Positions 36,976 through 45,814 are shown, counted from the stretch's first letter. The stretch: DNA of 64,000 nt from JAMZMI01 sp964353015 (GCA_964353015.1 CAYGUA010000024.1:1-64000); one strand, 5' to 3'. Notes: generated by a model from the sequence alone, not told the origin. A program made the numbers and translations.

Positions 36976-37359
36976 CTATAACTCTTCAAGTTCGATGAAA
37001 TTTATATCTAAATCCAATAAATCCGCATAATCTTCACCTGCTTCCATCATGTCCTCATCATCCTCTTCATAGTACCAGTTGATGATCAGTTCTTTGTCTT
37101 CATCCTCAAGCTTAGTCAGCTTTCTAAATACATCAAATAGACATTTTGAGGAGCTGGTGTTAAAATATTCAAATGAAAAATTTACTGTAAGAGATTCATT
37201 CTCACTTGCAATAAAATCATCAATCAGGCTCAAAATTTGGTCATAGAACAAAATTGAATTCTCAGGGCTCGATCTACCTTTGATTTCAAGCAAATTGATC
37301 TCCGGATTGAAACTAACTAATGGTGTGACTCTTGTAGGTTCTATGAAAATGCTATCCAT
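36976..37359 (-). CDS. siaC: SiaC-like phospho-switch protein (DUF1987)
   Basis: A 127-residue DUF1987 protein. In Pseudomonas, SiaC is phosphorylated by SiaB on Thr68 and dephosphorylated by SiaA; unmodified SiaC activates the cyclase SiaD. Here the same segment is EYFNTSSSKCLFDV, and its Thr is also residue 68. The N-terminus (FIEPTRVTPLVSFNPEINLL) is likewise typical of the family. It lies between the kinase gene (23 bp upstream) and the stalk-membrane protein gene (11 bp downstream). No GGDEF protein is encoded in the window. Confidence 0.88.
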   Translation of the reverse strand: MDSIFIEPTRVTPLVSFNPEINLLEIKGRSSPENSILFYDQILSLIDDFIASENESLTVNFSFEYFNTSSSKCLFDVFRKLTKLEDEDKELIINWYYEEDDEDMMEAGEDYADLLDLDINFIELEEL

Positions 37360-37382
37360 ATTATTCCAGCTTCTCCCGGCTT

Positions 37383-37943
37383 TTAGATTTCTCTTGGTAA
37401 TCTTACTTGTAAAGTGAAGTATGATACTTTTTCAGTCACCTGCTGAAATTTATATCTTAATTTTTGACCTCCGGTTTTTCGGGCAATGTCAATAAAACCT
37501 AAACCACCTGTGCCCTTTTCTGAAAATTCCTGTTCGTTCAACACTTTTTTGTATAGATCTCTAAGCTCATCTGGATTTACATTATTAATATCATCAAGTC
37601 GGGACTGAATTTCCTTGATTTTGTCGGAAGGCACATAGTTGCCAGTTTGTAGACTATAAAATCTTTTTCTCGCTGAAATCAAAATAAGAGCAGATCTGGA
37701 GTCGTAGCTACTTATTCTCATTTCATCAGTATTGACTTCATCCAAATGATAATAGAGGTTTTGAATACATTCAGTAGCCACATTATAGAACTTTTTTTTC
37801 ACCTTTCGATTCTCTTCCAATTCTTCCAGCCTTTCCTCAAGTGTTGCAATCATGGAAGTAACCAGATCAAATGTCAATTCACCCTTGTACATCAGGATAA
37901 TATTTTGATCGTAAATGTTTTTGTAACTTCTTAAGTAATCCAT
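37383..37943 (-). CDS. siaB: SiaB family protein kinase
   Basis: A 186-residue cytoplasmic protein of the SiaB/DUF6272 family, predicted to phosphorylate the SiaC-like protein encoded next to it. The fold is GHKL-like: the N-box-equivalent is VATECIQNLYYHLDEV, and a glycine-rich loop is GTGGLGFIDIARKTGG. In SiaB it transfers phosphate to Thr68 of SiaC. It is the first gene of a four-gene leftward operon and is divergent from the histidine kinase gene across 344 bp. Confidence 0.85.
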   Translation of the reverse strand: MDYLRSYKNIYDQNIILMYKGELTFDLVTSMIATLEERLEELEENRKVKKKFYNVATECIQNLYYHLDEVNTDEMRISSYDSRSALILISARKRFYSLQTGNYVPSDKIKEIQSRLDDINNVNPDELRDLYKKVLNEQEFSEKGTGGLGFIDIARKTGGQKLRYKFQQVTEKVSYFTLQVRLPREI

Positions 37944-38287
37944 CTATACAGGTTAAATAGTTCTAAGTTAGAAATCTAAAGACTAAATAATAAATTATCC
38001 AAATCTTCGATGAAAATTATGGAGCCAGTTATCCACATCCATCGCATTCATCATCTCTTGAGTTTAAAACTGCTTACAATACGTTATCGACTCGAAAGTA
38101 ACTTTTTTCGATGTGAACTGATAATATGTCGATTAATTTCTTCTGTGAGATGACAGATATGATAATATTTCCTGTCTATCCACATTCATGCAGGTTCATT
38201 CAAAATTGATCTGACAATTTATTATTCTAATTTATTTTTATATTTTAGAATATTAAAAACCAGCGTGATTAACCAACCAACAATCGT
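37944..38287. other. Divergent intergenic region with DnaA-box-like sites
   Basis: No gene was found. It separates the SiaB operon from the histidine kinase operon and should hold both promoters. A perfect DnaA-box-like TTATCCACA is at 38029-38037, with near matches at 37995-38003 (TTATCCAAA) and 38176-38184 (CTATCCACA). The last 60 bases before the kinase are almost pure A/T. No clear TAnnTTTG was found on either strand. Confidence 0.45.
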
Positions 38288-40183
38288 ATGTTAAAGAAAG
38301 ATGTATACGCAATAGCGTATTTGATAACACTATTGATAGTAGCAGGTTCAGTTGCTTACTATATCTTTTTCTTGCAAAAGGATGTAATCGAAACCTTCAA
38401 CAATGATCCGAAATTAATTCAAGTGGCGTCAAGTCAGGGGGCTTTTGGACAGCAACTGACTAAAGCGGCCGTTGGGATGGGTTATTCTGAAAATGAACGA
38501 AACTTCACAATTTTCCAGAATGAACTTGCGAGAGTTATTCCTGTTTGGAAAAAGAATCATCAGGCCTTGATATCCGGTGACGAAAGCATGAATATAAAAG
38601 CGCCAATCTTTGCAACAGATGATTATAAGGATCTACAAGAGAAGATCAGATTTTTTTATGATCAAATGGAGATTAACGCCACGAACTTGCTAAGTGTCAA
38701 TTTTACAACTGATAGAGCAGATGTCAATTTTCTTTCTTTGAGAGCATCGATAGAATCCTTGATCAATAACGTAAAGAACTATCAAACTGCTGCTGATAAT
38801 ATTGCTGAATTTTTAGTTGATGACTCTCAGTTTCATAAATCAGGTTTCAGCCTTGCAGAGAAAGTCGCTTATGGCGTCTTTTTTGGTTTGTTGTTAATTC
38901 AAGGATTGTTCATCTTCAGACCTTTAGTGAAATTGGCTGGTGACAACTATTTGTCTGCAAACAAGGCATATGTGAAAGTGAAGAAATCTGAAGAGGAGTT
39001 ACAAATCAACTATCAGAAACAGAAAATCATTAATAAAAAGCTATATCTATCAAGAAAGCAGCTTGAGGAAAATAACCAGAAATTGAAGGAGTCTGAAGGT
39101 AAATTGCTGAAGAGTTCGGAAGAACAAATCAAGATCAATGAACAGTTAATTGGTGCTCAGAGTGAACTGAATGATGCCTATAGAAAATTACAGGCATCAG
39201 ATATGGAAATCAGGGAATTGGCTGACAAACAGTTGGAGGATAACGAAAAGCTTTTCCTTGCTGAGAAAAAAATCAAAGAAACGCTGAAAAAAGAGCAGAA
39301 AAGTAAGGAAGAGCTTAATAAAGCAATCGAATCATTGAAGGGAGCACAATCACAGCTTGTTCACTCTGAAAAAATGGCTTCTCTCGGACAGCTTACAGCG
39401 GGTATTGCACATGAAATCAATAATCCGATCAATTTTATTTCATCTGGTATGGTTTCGATCAAAATGTCAATTGAATCATTGAGGGAGATTGTAGAGGAAT
39501 ACTCAAGACTTGATGAAGGTGCAGATTTGAATGATGTTATAGAAACCATCAAGGAACTAAAAGAAGATCATGAATATGATGAAATGATGGAAGAACTTGA
39601 TGAACTCATCAAGGATGTTAATTACGGAGTTACAAGAACTATTGATATTGTAAAAGGTCTTCGTGTATTCTCTAGATTGGACGAAGAAGAGGTGAAAAGT
39701 GCCAATATCAACGAAAACCTTGATGCTACACTGACTCTGCTTAGGAACAAGACAAAAAATAGAATTACCGTTTCAAAATTCTATGATGATAAGATGAAGG
39801 ACATAGAATGTTTCCCTGGTCAGTTAAACCAGGTTTTTATGAATATTCTTAATAATGCTGTTCAAGCAATGCCTGAGGATAAGAAAGATGCTGAAATCAC
39901 CATTTATACAGAGGAAGCAAATGATGAAGTTGTGGTTAGGATTAAAGATAATGGAATTGGGATTCCGGAGGAAATCAAGAACAGAATTTGGGAACCTTTC
40001 TTTACGACCAAAGCAGTAGGTGAGGGTACGGGTCTTGGAATGTCAATCACTTATGGAATTATCGAAAAGCATGGTGGTAAAATAGAACTTTTAAGTGAGG
40101 TTGGAAAAGGGACTGAATTTGCTATCACTCTACCTAAAAAGGTAATAAATATCGCGAAAAAGCAATCTGAGAAGGTGGCTTAA
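38288..40183 (+). CDS. Membrane sensor histidine kinase
   Basis: A 631-residue sensor kinase. One membrane helix is at about 7-29, a periplasmic helical sensor spans about 35-190 and a second helix about 193-212. A very long coiled coil of E/K-rich heptads (about 225-360) replaces a clear HAMP or PAS domain. The kinase core has the H-box ASLGQLTAGIAHEINNP (His375), the N-box (NILNNAVQAM, 519-528), DNGIGIP (554-560), WEPFFTTK and GTGLGM (580-585), so it looks active. It starts an operon with a receiver/PP2C-like protein 37 bp downstream, which is the expected phosphate acceptor. Confidence 0.93.
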   Translation: MLKKDVYAIAYLITLLIVAGSVAYYIFFLQKDVIETFNNDPKLIQVASSQGAFGQQLTKAAVGMGYSENERNFTIFQNELARVIPVWKKNHQALISGDESMNIKAPIFATDDYKDLQEKIRFFYDQMEINATNLLSVNFTTDRADVNFLSLRASIESLINNVKNYQTAADNIAEFLVDDSQFHKSGFSLAEKVAYGVFFGLLLIQGLFIFRPLVKLAGDNYLSANKAYVKVKKSEEELQINYQKQKIINKKLYLSRKQLEENNQKLKESEGKLLKSSEEQIKINEQLIGAQSELNDAYRKLQASDMEIRELADKQLEDNEKLFLAEKKIKETLKKEQKSKEELNKAIESLKGAQSQLVHSEKMASLGQLTAGIAHEINNPINFISSGMVSIKMSIESLREIVEEYSRLDEGADLNDVIETIKELKEDHEYDEMMEELDELIKDVNYGVTRTIDIVKGLRVFSRLDEEEVKSANINENLDATLTLLRNKTKNRITVSKFYDDKMKDIECFPGQLNQVFMNILNNAVQAMPEDKKDAEITIYTEEANDEVVVRIKDNGIGIPEEIKNRIWEPFFTTKAVGEGTGLGMSITYGIIEKHGGKIELLSEVGKGTEFAITLPKKVINIAKKQSEKVA

Positions 40184-40220
40184 TGCTAAATAAGAATAAT
40201 ATATCAAGCACATTTGAGCA

Positions 40221-41468
40221 ATGGAAGGAATCGAAAACGTAGTTGAGGCAGAGAGAGAGCGAAGAGTGAAAAAATATTCTTTGTTGTATGTTGATGATGA
40301 AGCAACCAACCTTCGGGTATTTAAATCTAATTTCAGAAAGTTTTTCAATGTATTTACAACCACCAACCCCTTAGAGGCTATTGAGATCCTAAGGGCCAAT
40401 AATATTCAAGTAATCGTCACTGATCAGAGAATGCCTGAGATGACTGGAACTGAGTTGTTGGAAAGCATATTGCCTGAATACCCAGATATTATTAAAATTA
40501 TCCTTACTGGTTTTACGGATATTGAAGCTATTAAAGATGGTATAAATAGGTGCGGTATTCATAAGTATATAACCAAACCCTGGAATTTTGATGAAATGAA
40601 GGGAGTGTTGGATAGAGCGATGGATACCTATCAAAATTCACTCGATAGTGAAGATCATGTTAAAGAACTGGAAGAATCTAATCAGGAACTTGAAAACAGG
40701 GTTAAAGAACGTACCAAAGAACTGAATACAATAAATAAGAGATTGATTGATAGTATCCGTTATGCTGGTCTGCTTCAACAATCTATGCTTCCCAATGAGC
40801 GCTACTTGGGAAGGTTATTTGAAGATCATTTTGTTTTGTATAAAACTAAATATCTGTTTAGTGAAGAGTTTGTTTGGACTACTAGTCTGAATTTTAGATC
40901 TGAAGATTATACAGTAGTAGCTCTGATAGAATTTGATGGTAAGGGTATAGTAGGTGCTCTCAAAACTTTAATAGCTGATTCTATTTTAAATGATCTAATA
41001 CAGGATAGAAAAATATTTCATACTGGTGATATCATAAAGGAACTTAAGAAGGAAGTGGATGCTGCTGGGTCTTCTGAGTTGCAATGTGACCTTCAAGTCT
41101 CAATTGCTCTTTTTGATAACAATGAAAAAACCATGCAGTTTAGTGGTGTTCGTCAGAATATGATTGTTTGTAATGGAAAAAAATTAACCGTATTAGAAGG
41201 GGAGTCTGCTGAAAACTTTGATGATTTACTCGCAGACAAAATTGATATGGAAGAGGGAGCAACATATTATATGTTTTCAAATGGATTCCAAAATCAAAAA
41301 AATCAGGATGGTGTGAAGTTCTCTCAAGAGAAATTTGAAGAAATGATTAAGTCGGTACAAAATAAATCGATGGAAGACCAATATAAATTTATTAATCAAA
41401 ATCTGGAAGATTGGGTAGGGGAGTCTGGATTGAGTGATGATGTTTCTGTATTTGGGTTTAAATTTTAA
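40221..41468 (+). CDS. Response regulator with degenerate PP2C (SpoIIE-like) output domain
   Basis: A 415-residue protein: receiver domain (about 18-140, phospho-acceptor Asp68 in VTDQRMP, Lys in ITKPW), coiled coil (about 143-175), then a C-terminal domain with the PP2C/SpoIIE layout. It shares the linker DSIRYAGLLQQSMLP with the complete phosphatase at 41744-43672. However, the metal-binding positions differ: SGDFYW is SEEFVW (Asp to Glu216), ADCTGHG is IEFDGKG (Asp to Glu237), and SDGYQD is SNGFQN (Asp to Asn). Only the terminal SDDVS Asp pair remains. I infer a binding rather than catalytic role, controlled by the upstream kinase. Confidence 0.85.
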   Translation: MEGIENVVEAERERRVKKYSLLYVDDEATNLRVFKSNFRKFFNVFTTTNPLEAIEILRANNIQVIVTDQRMPEMTGTELLESILPEYPDIIKIILTGFTDIEAIKDGINRCGIHKYITKPWNFDEMKGVLDRAMDTYQNSLDSEDHVKELEESNQELENRVKERTKELNTINKRLIDSIRYAGLLQQSMLPNERYLGRLFEDHFVLYKTKYLFSEEFVWTTSLNFRSEDYTVVALIEFDGKGIVGALKTLIADSILNDLIQDRKIFHTGDIIKELKKEVDAAGSSELQCDLQVSIALFDNNEKTMQFSGVRQNMIVCNGKKLTVLEGESAENFDDLLADKIDMEEGATYYMFSNGFQNQKNQDGVKFSQEKFEEMIKSVQNKSMEDQYKFINQNLEDWVGESGLSDDVSVFGFKF

Positions 41469-41470
41469 TA

Positions 41471-41713
41471 ATGATGGTAATAAAGGCAAGCAATTACAAG
41501 AATTGGTGTACCGAAAATATTAGCCCCCAGGCCTGGACAAGGATAGTGTTGAAATGCTTAACTATTGTTAGAGAGAGAGGATTAACTCTCAATCAGCTAG
41601 GTGATGCTGACCCAGATATTGATTTGGATATGGAATTATTGGAAGCTTTGAATGAAGCTTTAGCTGAAATTTATGATCTGACCGTGGATGAAAGCCTCTT
41701 AGTGAGATACTAA
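41471..41713 (+). CDS. Small protein of unknown function in the kinase operon
   Basis: An 80-residue, acidic, probably helical protein with no family I recognise. The middle and end read LTLNQLGDADPDIDLDMELL and LNEALAEIYDLTVDES. It starts 2 bp after the degenerate-PP2C regulator gene, so it is translated with it. A start at the second ATG (41474) is equally possible. No signal peptide or membrane helix is seen. It may be a partner of the regulator, but this rests on position only. Confidence 0.6.
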   Translation: MMVIKASNYKNWCTENISPQAWTRIVLKCLTIVRERGLTLNQLGDADPDIDLDMELLEALNEALAEIYDLTVDESLLVRY

Positions 41714-41743
41714 ACTTTAATTAAATTTTTTTCCTTCTTGGAT

Positions 41744-43672
41744 TTAAATCTCAATCCCCATTAGTAATACGTCATCTGTTTGTGGCGCATCATTTTTCCA
41801 TTTGTCAAATGATGAGATCAAAATCTGTTTTTGTTCACTCAAAGATTTTGATGATGAATCGACAATAAGATTCTTAAGATTTTTCACCATAAATTTCTTA
41901 TCGTCTTTTCCTCCAAATTGATCTTGATATCCATCTGAAGCTAGAAATATCCGATCCCCTGAATTCAACTGAATCTCTTCTTTATTGAGCATACTAGAAG
42001 CTTCTCTTTCATCACCTTCAATACCTCCAATCATTAATTTAGGACTTCTGTATGTGGTTAATTCATTATTTCGTACAATGTGAAGTGGAATTCCAGCACC
42101 TGAAAACTCCAACTTCAAATCATCAAGATTTATTACACATATACCAATCTCCATTCCATCGCGGCTTTGACCTTCTGTATCACGTTGCTGCAACTCCATT
42201 TTGATTTGCTTGTCCATACGGGCTAGTATTTTATTGGGATCAAGGTAGTTTTGGTAATAAATGATATTGGTAAGTTGATTACTTCCCATGATGGACATAA
42301 TAGCTCCTGGTACACCGTGACCTGTGCAATCGGCACATGCAATTACCAGATATTCATTTCTTCCCTGTCTGATTCTCTCGAACCAATAGAAATCGCCACT
42401 TACTACATCTTTTGGTCGATAAATAACAAAAACATCTTTAACTACTTTAGAAATTGAGGAGAGATCTGGGAGTATGGAATTTTGAATCCTTTTAGCATAA
42501 ATGATACTATCGGAAATCTGGTTGTTTACATGCTCCAGTTGCATTTTTTGCTTCTCTATTTCTGTTTTCTGTTTTTCAAGTTGATTATTCGTTTCTTTCT
42601 GCTCTTCCAATTTGCCAATCAAAATTTGCGATGAATTTGCAAGTTGTTTTGCAAGCTTTCCCACTTCATCATTTGATTTCACATCTATATTGGCATTGAG
42701 ATTTCCTTTCCCAATTTCTTCAGCGGATTTGCTCAGCTTTATAATTGGGCGTACGAAGAGATTCGCTGCAATTAGTGCCATGAGAATCGAAAATCCGAGC
42801 ACGGAAAGGATAACAATAATTATTTTATTTTGTACCTCAATCAAGGGTGAGAATGCAATTTCTTTATCAATACTGATACATAATATCCAGTCATTACCAG
42901 CATAGCCCAAATAGCTTTGTTGCTTTGCTGCAAAAAATAATTTATCATCAGTTTCAATAAAATTAACTCGTTCGCCATCTAAATTTTTTATCAAGTCATA
43001 ATCTGAAAAAGTTGAGATCATTGGCTCTAGATTCTCATCGTTGGAATAAAGAATTAAACCATTTTTATTTATCAGGTTTACTTCCAAAGTTCTGGTGCCG
43101 TCATTGCTCAGCGATATATCACCAAGGATCTGAAAAAGTTCATCAACCAATATTCTCCCAACCAAAACTCCTTTTGGAGTATCGTCGAAATAATCATTCA
43201 CAATAGAAGCAAACTGAAGTACCGCTCTGCCAATACTTTCTGATTTTGAAACATCCATCACCGAAGGGTTTTCTGAGGAAATGCGTGTCCAAAACAAGGT
43301 GCTATCTTGTTTTTTACCAACAGATTCTCTTTTACTGTCAGACAGTCGCACTCTGTTCATGTCAAAAAGGGAAAAACTATAGTACAGTTCATTTAGATTT
43401 TCTAATTCCTGTAGTCTTGATGTTAGTTCATCACCAGAAATATCACTGATCCTGAAATATGGATTTTTTGTAGCCATATTCACATCATTGATCCTTGAAA
43501 AAATAAATTGCTCGATATTGGTTATCGTGGATTCAGCTTGTTTGGTGATGTTTATTAGCAATTCCTCTCTGTAAGTTTTTTTTACTTCAATGTTCGTAAA
43601 AATGAAAATGATGGATGATGAAACAACAACCAAAAACAAACACAAAAAGGTGAGTTTTGCATAGATATTCAT
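41744..43672 (-). CDS. siaA: SiaA-like membrane sensor with HAMP and PP2C phosphatase domains
   Basis: A 642-residue transmembrane Ser/Thr phosphatase. One membrane helix is at about 7-27, a dCache-like periplasmic sensor at about 30-275, and a second helix at about 281-307. A HAMP domain follows at about 305-358, then a Q/E/K coiled coil and the linker DSIIYAKRIQNSILP. The PP2C/SpoIIE domain starts near 415. Metal ligands look complete: Asp427 in VSGDFYW, Asp448 in CADCTGHG, the Asp of ASDGYQD and the final TDD. In Pseudomonas, SiaA dephosphorylates SiaC. Here it converges on the kinase operon and should oppose the SiaB-like kinase. Confidence 0.87.
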   Translation of the reverse strand: MNIYAKLTFLCLFLVVVSSSIIFIFTNIEVKKTYREELLINITKQAESTITNIEQFIFSRINDVNMATKNPYFRISDISGDELTSRLQELENLNELYYSFSLFDMNRVRLSDSKRESVGKKQDSTLFWTRISSENPSVMDVSKSESIGRAVLQFASIVNDYFDDTPKGVLVGRILVDELFQILGDISLSNDGTRTLEVNLINKNGLILYSNDENLEPMISTFSDYDLIKNLDGERVNFIETDDKLFFAAKQQSYLGYAGNDWILCISIDKEIAFSPLIEVQNKIIIVILSVLGFSILMALIAANLFVRPIIKLSKSAEEIGKGNLNANIDVKSNDEVGKLAKQLANSSQILIGKLEEQKETNNQLEKQKTEIEKQKMQLEHVNNQISDSIIYAKRIQNSILPDLSSISKVVKDVFVIYRPKDVVSGDFYWFERIRQGRNEYLVIACADCTGHGVPGAIMSIMGSNQLTNIIYYQNYLDPNKILARMDKQIKMELQQRDTEGQSRDGMEIGICVINLDDLKLEFSGAGIPLHIVRNNELTTYRSPKLMIGGIEGDEREASSMLNKEEIQLNSGDRIFLASDGYQDQFGGKDDKKFMVKNLKNLIVDSSSKSLSEQKQILISSFDKWKNDAPQTDDVLLMGIEI

Positions 43673-43870
43673 ATCGGGAAATCGTTGGTTTAGCTTGAAT
43701 TTAAAACTACATCAGAAAAGTGAATAATCTGATTTTCGTATGGAAGAATGTAGGAATTATGTTGATATTCAAATGTTTATTTACAATAAAAATATCTCGA
43801 TTTTTTTGATACAGCGACTATTTTGCGTTCTTTCGTAGCTTGTTTTACCGCCTTTACAGTACAATTACCT

Positions 43871-44314
43871 ATGAAAAGACTAATTACACTCATTTTTATA
43901 TTTGTTGCATTTCAAATAAATGCCCAAAATCTCACAATTTATAAAAGTAGCTTAGATGTAGAAGCGACCACAAACAAGATCGTAGATATTATTAAGCAGC
44001 AAGGACTCATATTCTTTGAGACGGTTTCGCATGACGAAATTGCAAAGAACAGAGGTAAGGAAATTGCGCCAACAAGGAGCATACTTTTCGAAGATCCTGA
44101 TCTAACAACTGCTTTGATTTCTTGTCAACAAACCACAGCTCTTGATTTACCTTTGGAGATATTAGTTTGGGAAGAATATGGCGATGTTTATATTGGATTT
44201 ATGGATCCTAAATTCATGAAGAAGCGTTTCATGATAATAGGTTGTGATGAAACCGTGGATGCGCTCACCCGACTGATGGTCCGTGTAACCAACGATGCAT
44301 TGCGGGTTAATTAA
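43871..44314 (+). CDS. DUF302 domain protein, exported
   Basis: A 147-residue protein with an N-terminal signal peptide (LITLIFIFVAFQINAQ) and a DUF302 domain over most of the rest. Family segments include NKIVDIIKQQGLIFFETVSH and the strand LEILVWEEYGDVYIGFMDP. DUF302 proteins are small periplasmic or cytoplasmic proteins of unknown function. I start at 43871 because the signal follows directly; an in-frame ATG at 43823 would add a poorly fitting N-terminus. Its end overlaps the convergent DUF2911 gene by 8 bp. Confidence 0.8.
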   Translation: MKRLITLIFIFVAFQINAQNLTIYKSSLDVEATTNKIVDIIKQQGLIFFETVSHDEIAKNRGKEIAPTRSILFEDPDLTTALISCQQTTALDLPLEILVWEEYGDVYIGFMDPKFMKKRFMIIGCDETVDALTRLMVRVTNDALRVN

Positions 44315-44840
44315 CTGTATCTAAAGCAATCTGAAATTGCAGGTTTTCCCAATGAAATTTTAATGCATTTTTTTCAAAACTAAATTTCATCCGTTCTTGA
44401 TGATCTTTAACTTTTTGTGGTTGGATTTCCAGTCTTAATGCATCGAGTGATTCATCATAATTATATGCTCCCCATTGATTCCAGTCACTATTGAAGATGA
44501 TTGTCCATTTGTGACTATCTGGAATCGTGAAAATCGCATATTTCCCTTTTGGCAGCAATTGGCCATTTAATTTAATATCCTCAGTGGTAGATAAAACAGT
44601 CGCCTCATTGGCACCAGTTCTCCACATGTTTCCAAAGGGGACCAACTCGCCCCATATTTCCCGTTTTTTGACTCCCGGACTGCTGTACTTAATGGCCAAT
44701 TTGGTAGAGCCTATAGTGGTGGAATCTGTCGCATATGGTGAGGGTCTGTTCTCTTTGGAGCCTATACCACAGGAGGTAATAAGGGTAATGAAAAATACAA
44801 ATAAGAAAATGTTTTTTAATGATTGTATTAATTCGGACAT
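44307..44840 (-). CDS. DUF2911 domain lipoprotein
   Basis: A 177-residue lipoprotein. The signal LFVFFITLITSC ends in a lipobox Cys at about residue 24. The DUF2911 domain has the family hallmark segments SSPGVKKREIWGELVPFG, MWRTGANEAT, LPKGKYAIFTIP and WNQWGAYNYD. This domain is frequent in Bacteroidota envelopes; its biochemical role is unknown. It overlaps the convergent DUF302 gene by 8 bp. Confidence 0.85.
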   Translation of the reverse strand: MSELIQSLKNIFLFVFFITLITSCGIGSKENRPSPYATDSTTIGSTKLAIKYSSPGVKKREIWGELVPFGNMWRTGANEATVLSTTEDIKLNGQLLPKGKYAIFTIPDSHKWTIIFNSDWNQWGAYNYDESLDALRLEIQPQKVKDHQERMKFSFEKNALKFHWENLQFQIALDTVN

Positions 44841-44961
44841 ATGGGTGTTCTTATTCGATCAGTTGGATTGAGGATTTTTATTATAATGTATTGAAAATAA
44901 GATGTTTAACTCTTAAGGTACATTTTTTGTTACTTAAATATCAAACTTAAACTTATTTATC

Positions 44962-45228
44962 ATGGGAATAATTGGGATCGACATTCCTCAGCTTAACGAA
45001 GAACAGGAAATAGAAGTTGAAGTAAAAGTCAACGGGATCAAAAAACAATACAATTATCGTGTGGAGATTTTTTATTGGGATCAATGTCCTTACCCTACTG
45101 AAGATCGAGCAGAATGTATTCGTCAATTAGTAGCCGGATATGATAGCAATTGGGATCTTACTCATATTGGCTTACCTACCGACGAATACATTGCCATTAC
45201 TTTTAGAAAAAAGCGATCAAAAGGGTAG
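44962..45228 (+). CDS. Conserved-looking small hypothetical protein
   Basis: An 88-residue soluble protein I do not recognise as a named family. It has alternating charged beta-strand-like segments (EQEIEVEVKVNGIKKQYNYR) and an aromatic-rich middle (EIFYWDQCPYPTEDRAEC) with two Cys residues. There is no signal peptide. A normal AT-rich upstream region and good coding character support a real gene. Its 3' end overlaps the convergent DUF3127 gene by 12 bp. Confidence 0.7.
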   Translation: MGIIGIDIPQLNEEQEIEVEVKVNGIKKQYNYRVEIFYWDQCPYPTEDRAECIRQLVAGYDSNWDLTHIGLPTDEYIAITFRKKRSKG

Positions 45229-45582
45229 ATCGTCATCTGCTTGTGGTGTTTGATCCATCCAGCTATCTTCTACAGAAGGGGGTGGAGGTGTATCAGCACC
45301 AGAAGCTTTGCCATCAATTTTCCAGGCTTGCAGGCTATTGAAGTATTTGGTTTCTCCTTTTGGGTCAGTCCATTTTCTTCCTTTTAAATTAAAAGAGATG
45401 TTCAGCATATCACCAACTTTGTACCCATCAAGCTGTTGACAATTGGCCTGTATCAGTTCAAGTTTGATATACTCCGGATATTGCGGATTTTCGGCATATT
45501 CAATAACAAATTCGCGCTTCTTAAATGTATCCGATACATTTTGAGTTTCAGACTTCTCAATTAACTTTCCTTCAATATTCAT
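45217..45582 (-). CDS. DUF3127 protein with SSB-like C-terminal tail
   Basis: A 121-residue protein. The DUF3127 domain (about 1-90; OB-fold-like, with TFKKREFVIEYAENPQYPEY and GRKWTDPKGE) is found across Bacteroidota. A Pro/Asp-rich linker follows and the protein ends in PQADDDLPF. The last six residues match the acidic hydrophobic tip of SSB proteins (DDDIPF type), which binds DNA-repair partners. A role with single-stranded DNA is inferred from fold and tip, not proven. Confidence 0.8.
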   Translation of the reverse strand: MNIEGKLIEKSETQNVSDTFKKREFVIEYAENPQYPEYIKLELIQANCQQLDGYKVGDMLNISFNLKGRKWTDPKGETKYFNSLQAWKIDGKASGADTPPPPSVEDSWMDQTPQADDDLPF

Positions 45583-45642
45583 CTTTGTGATTTCAAATAA
45601 CTAATTAAACTAAGTCGCAAATAAAGAGTTCTATAAACGGAT

Positions 45643-45780
45643 ATGAAAAAGTCTAAGAAAATATTTTTTATTATCGCTGCTATTTTTCTCATCATAATGA
45701 TATTGATAGGTATGGATATAAGCAGTAGAACTACCTGGCCAGGATCGAAAGCAAGCCTTCCTGAAAGGCTCACAGAATGA
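45643..45780 (+). CDS. Small single-pass membrane protein (45 aa)
   Basis: A short gene of 45 residues. The N-terminus KKSKK is followed by one hydrophobic helix (IFFIIAAIFLIIMILIGM) and a polar tail DISSRTTWPGSKASLPERL. The tail pattern D-x-S-R-T-T-x-P-x recurs, as far as I recall, in small membrane proteins of Bacteroidota, which supports a real gene. It is 34 bp upstream of the hydrolase gene and could share its transcript. Function is unknown. Confidence 0.6.
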   Translation: MKKSKKIFFIIAAIFLIIMILIGMDISSRTTWPGSKASLPERLTE

Positions 45781-45814
45781 TCTTGCAATAAAACTAGCCG
45801 ATTTAAATTTCAGC

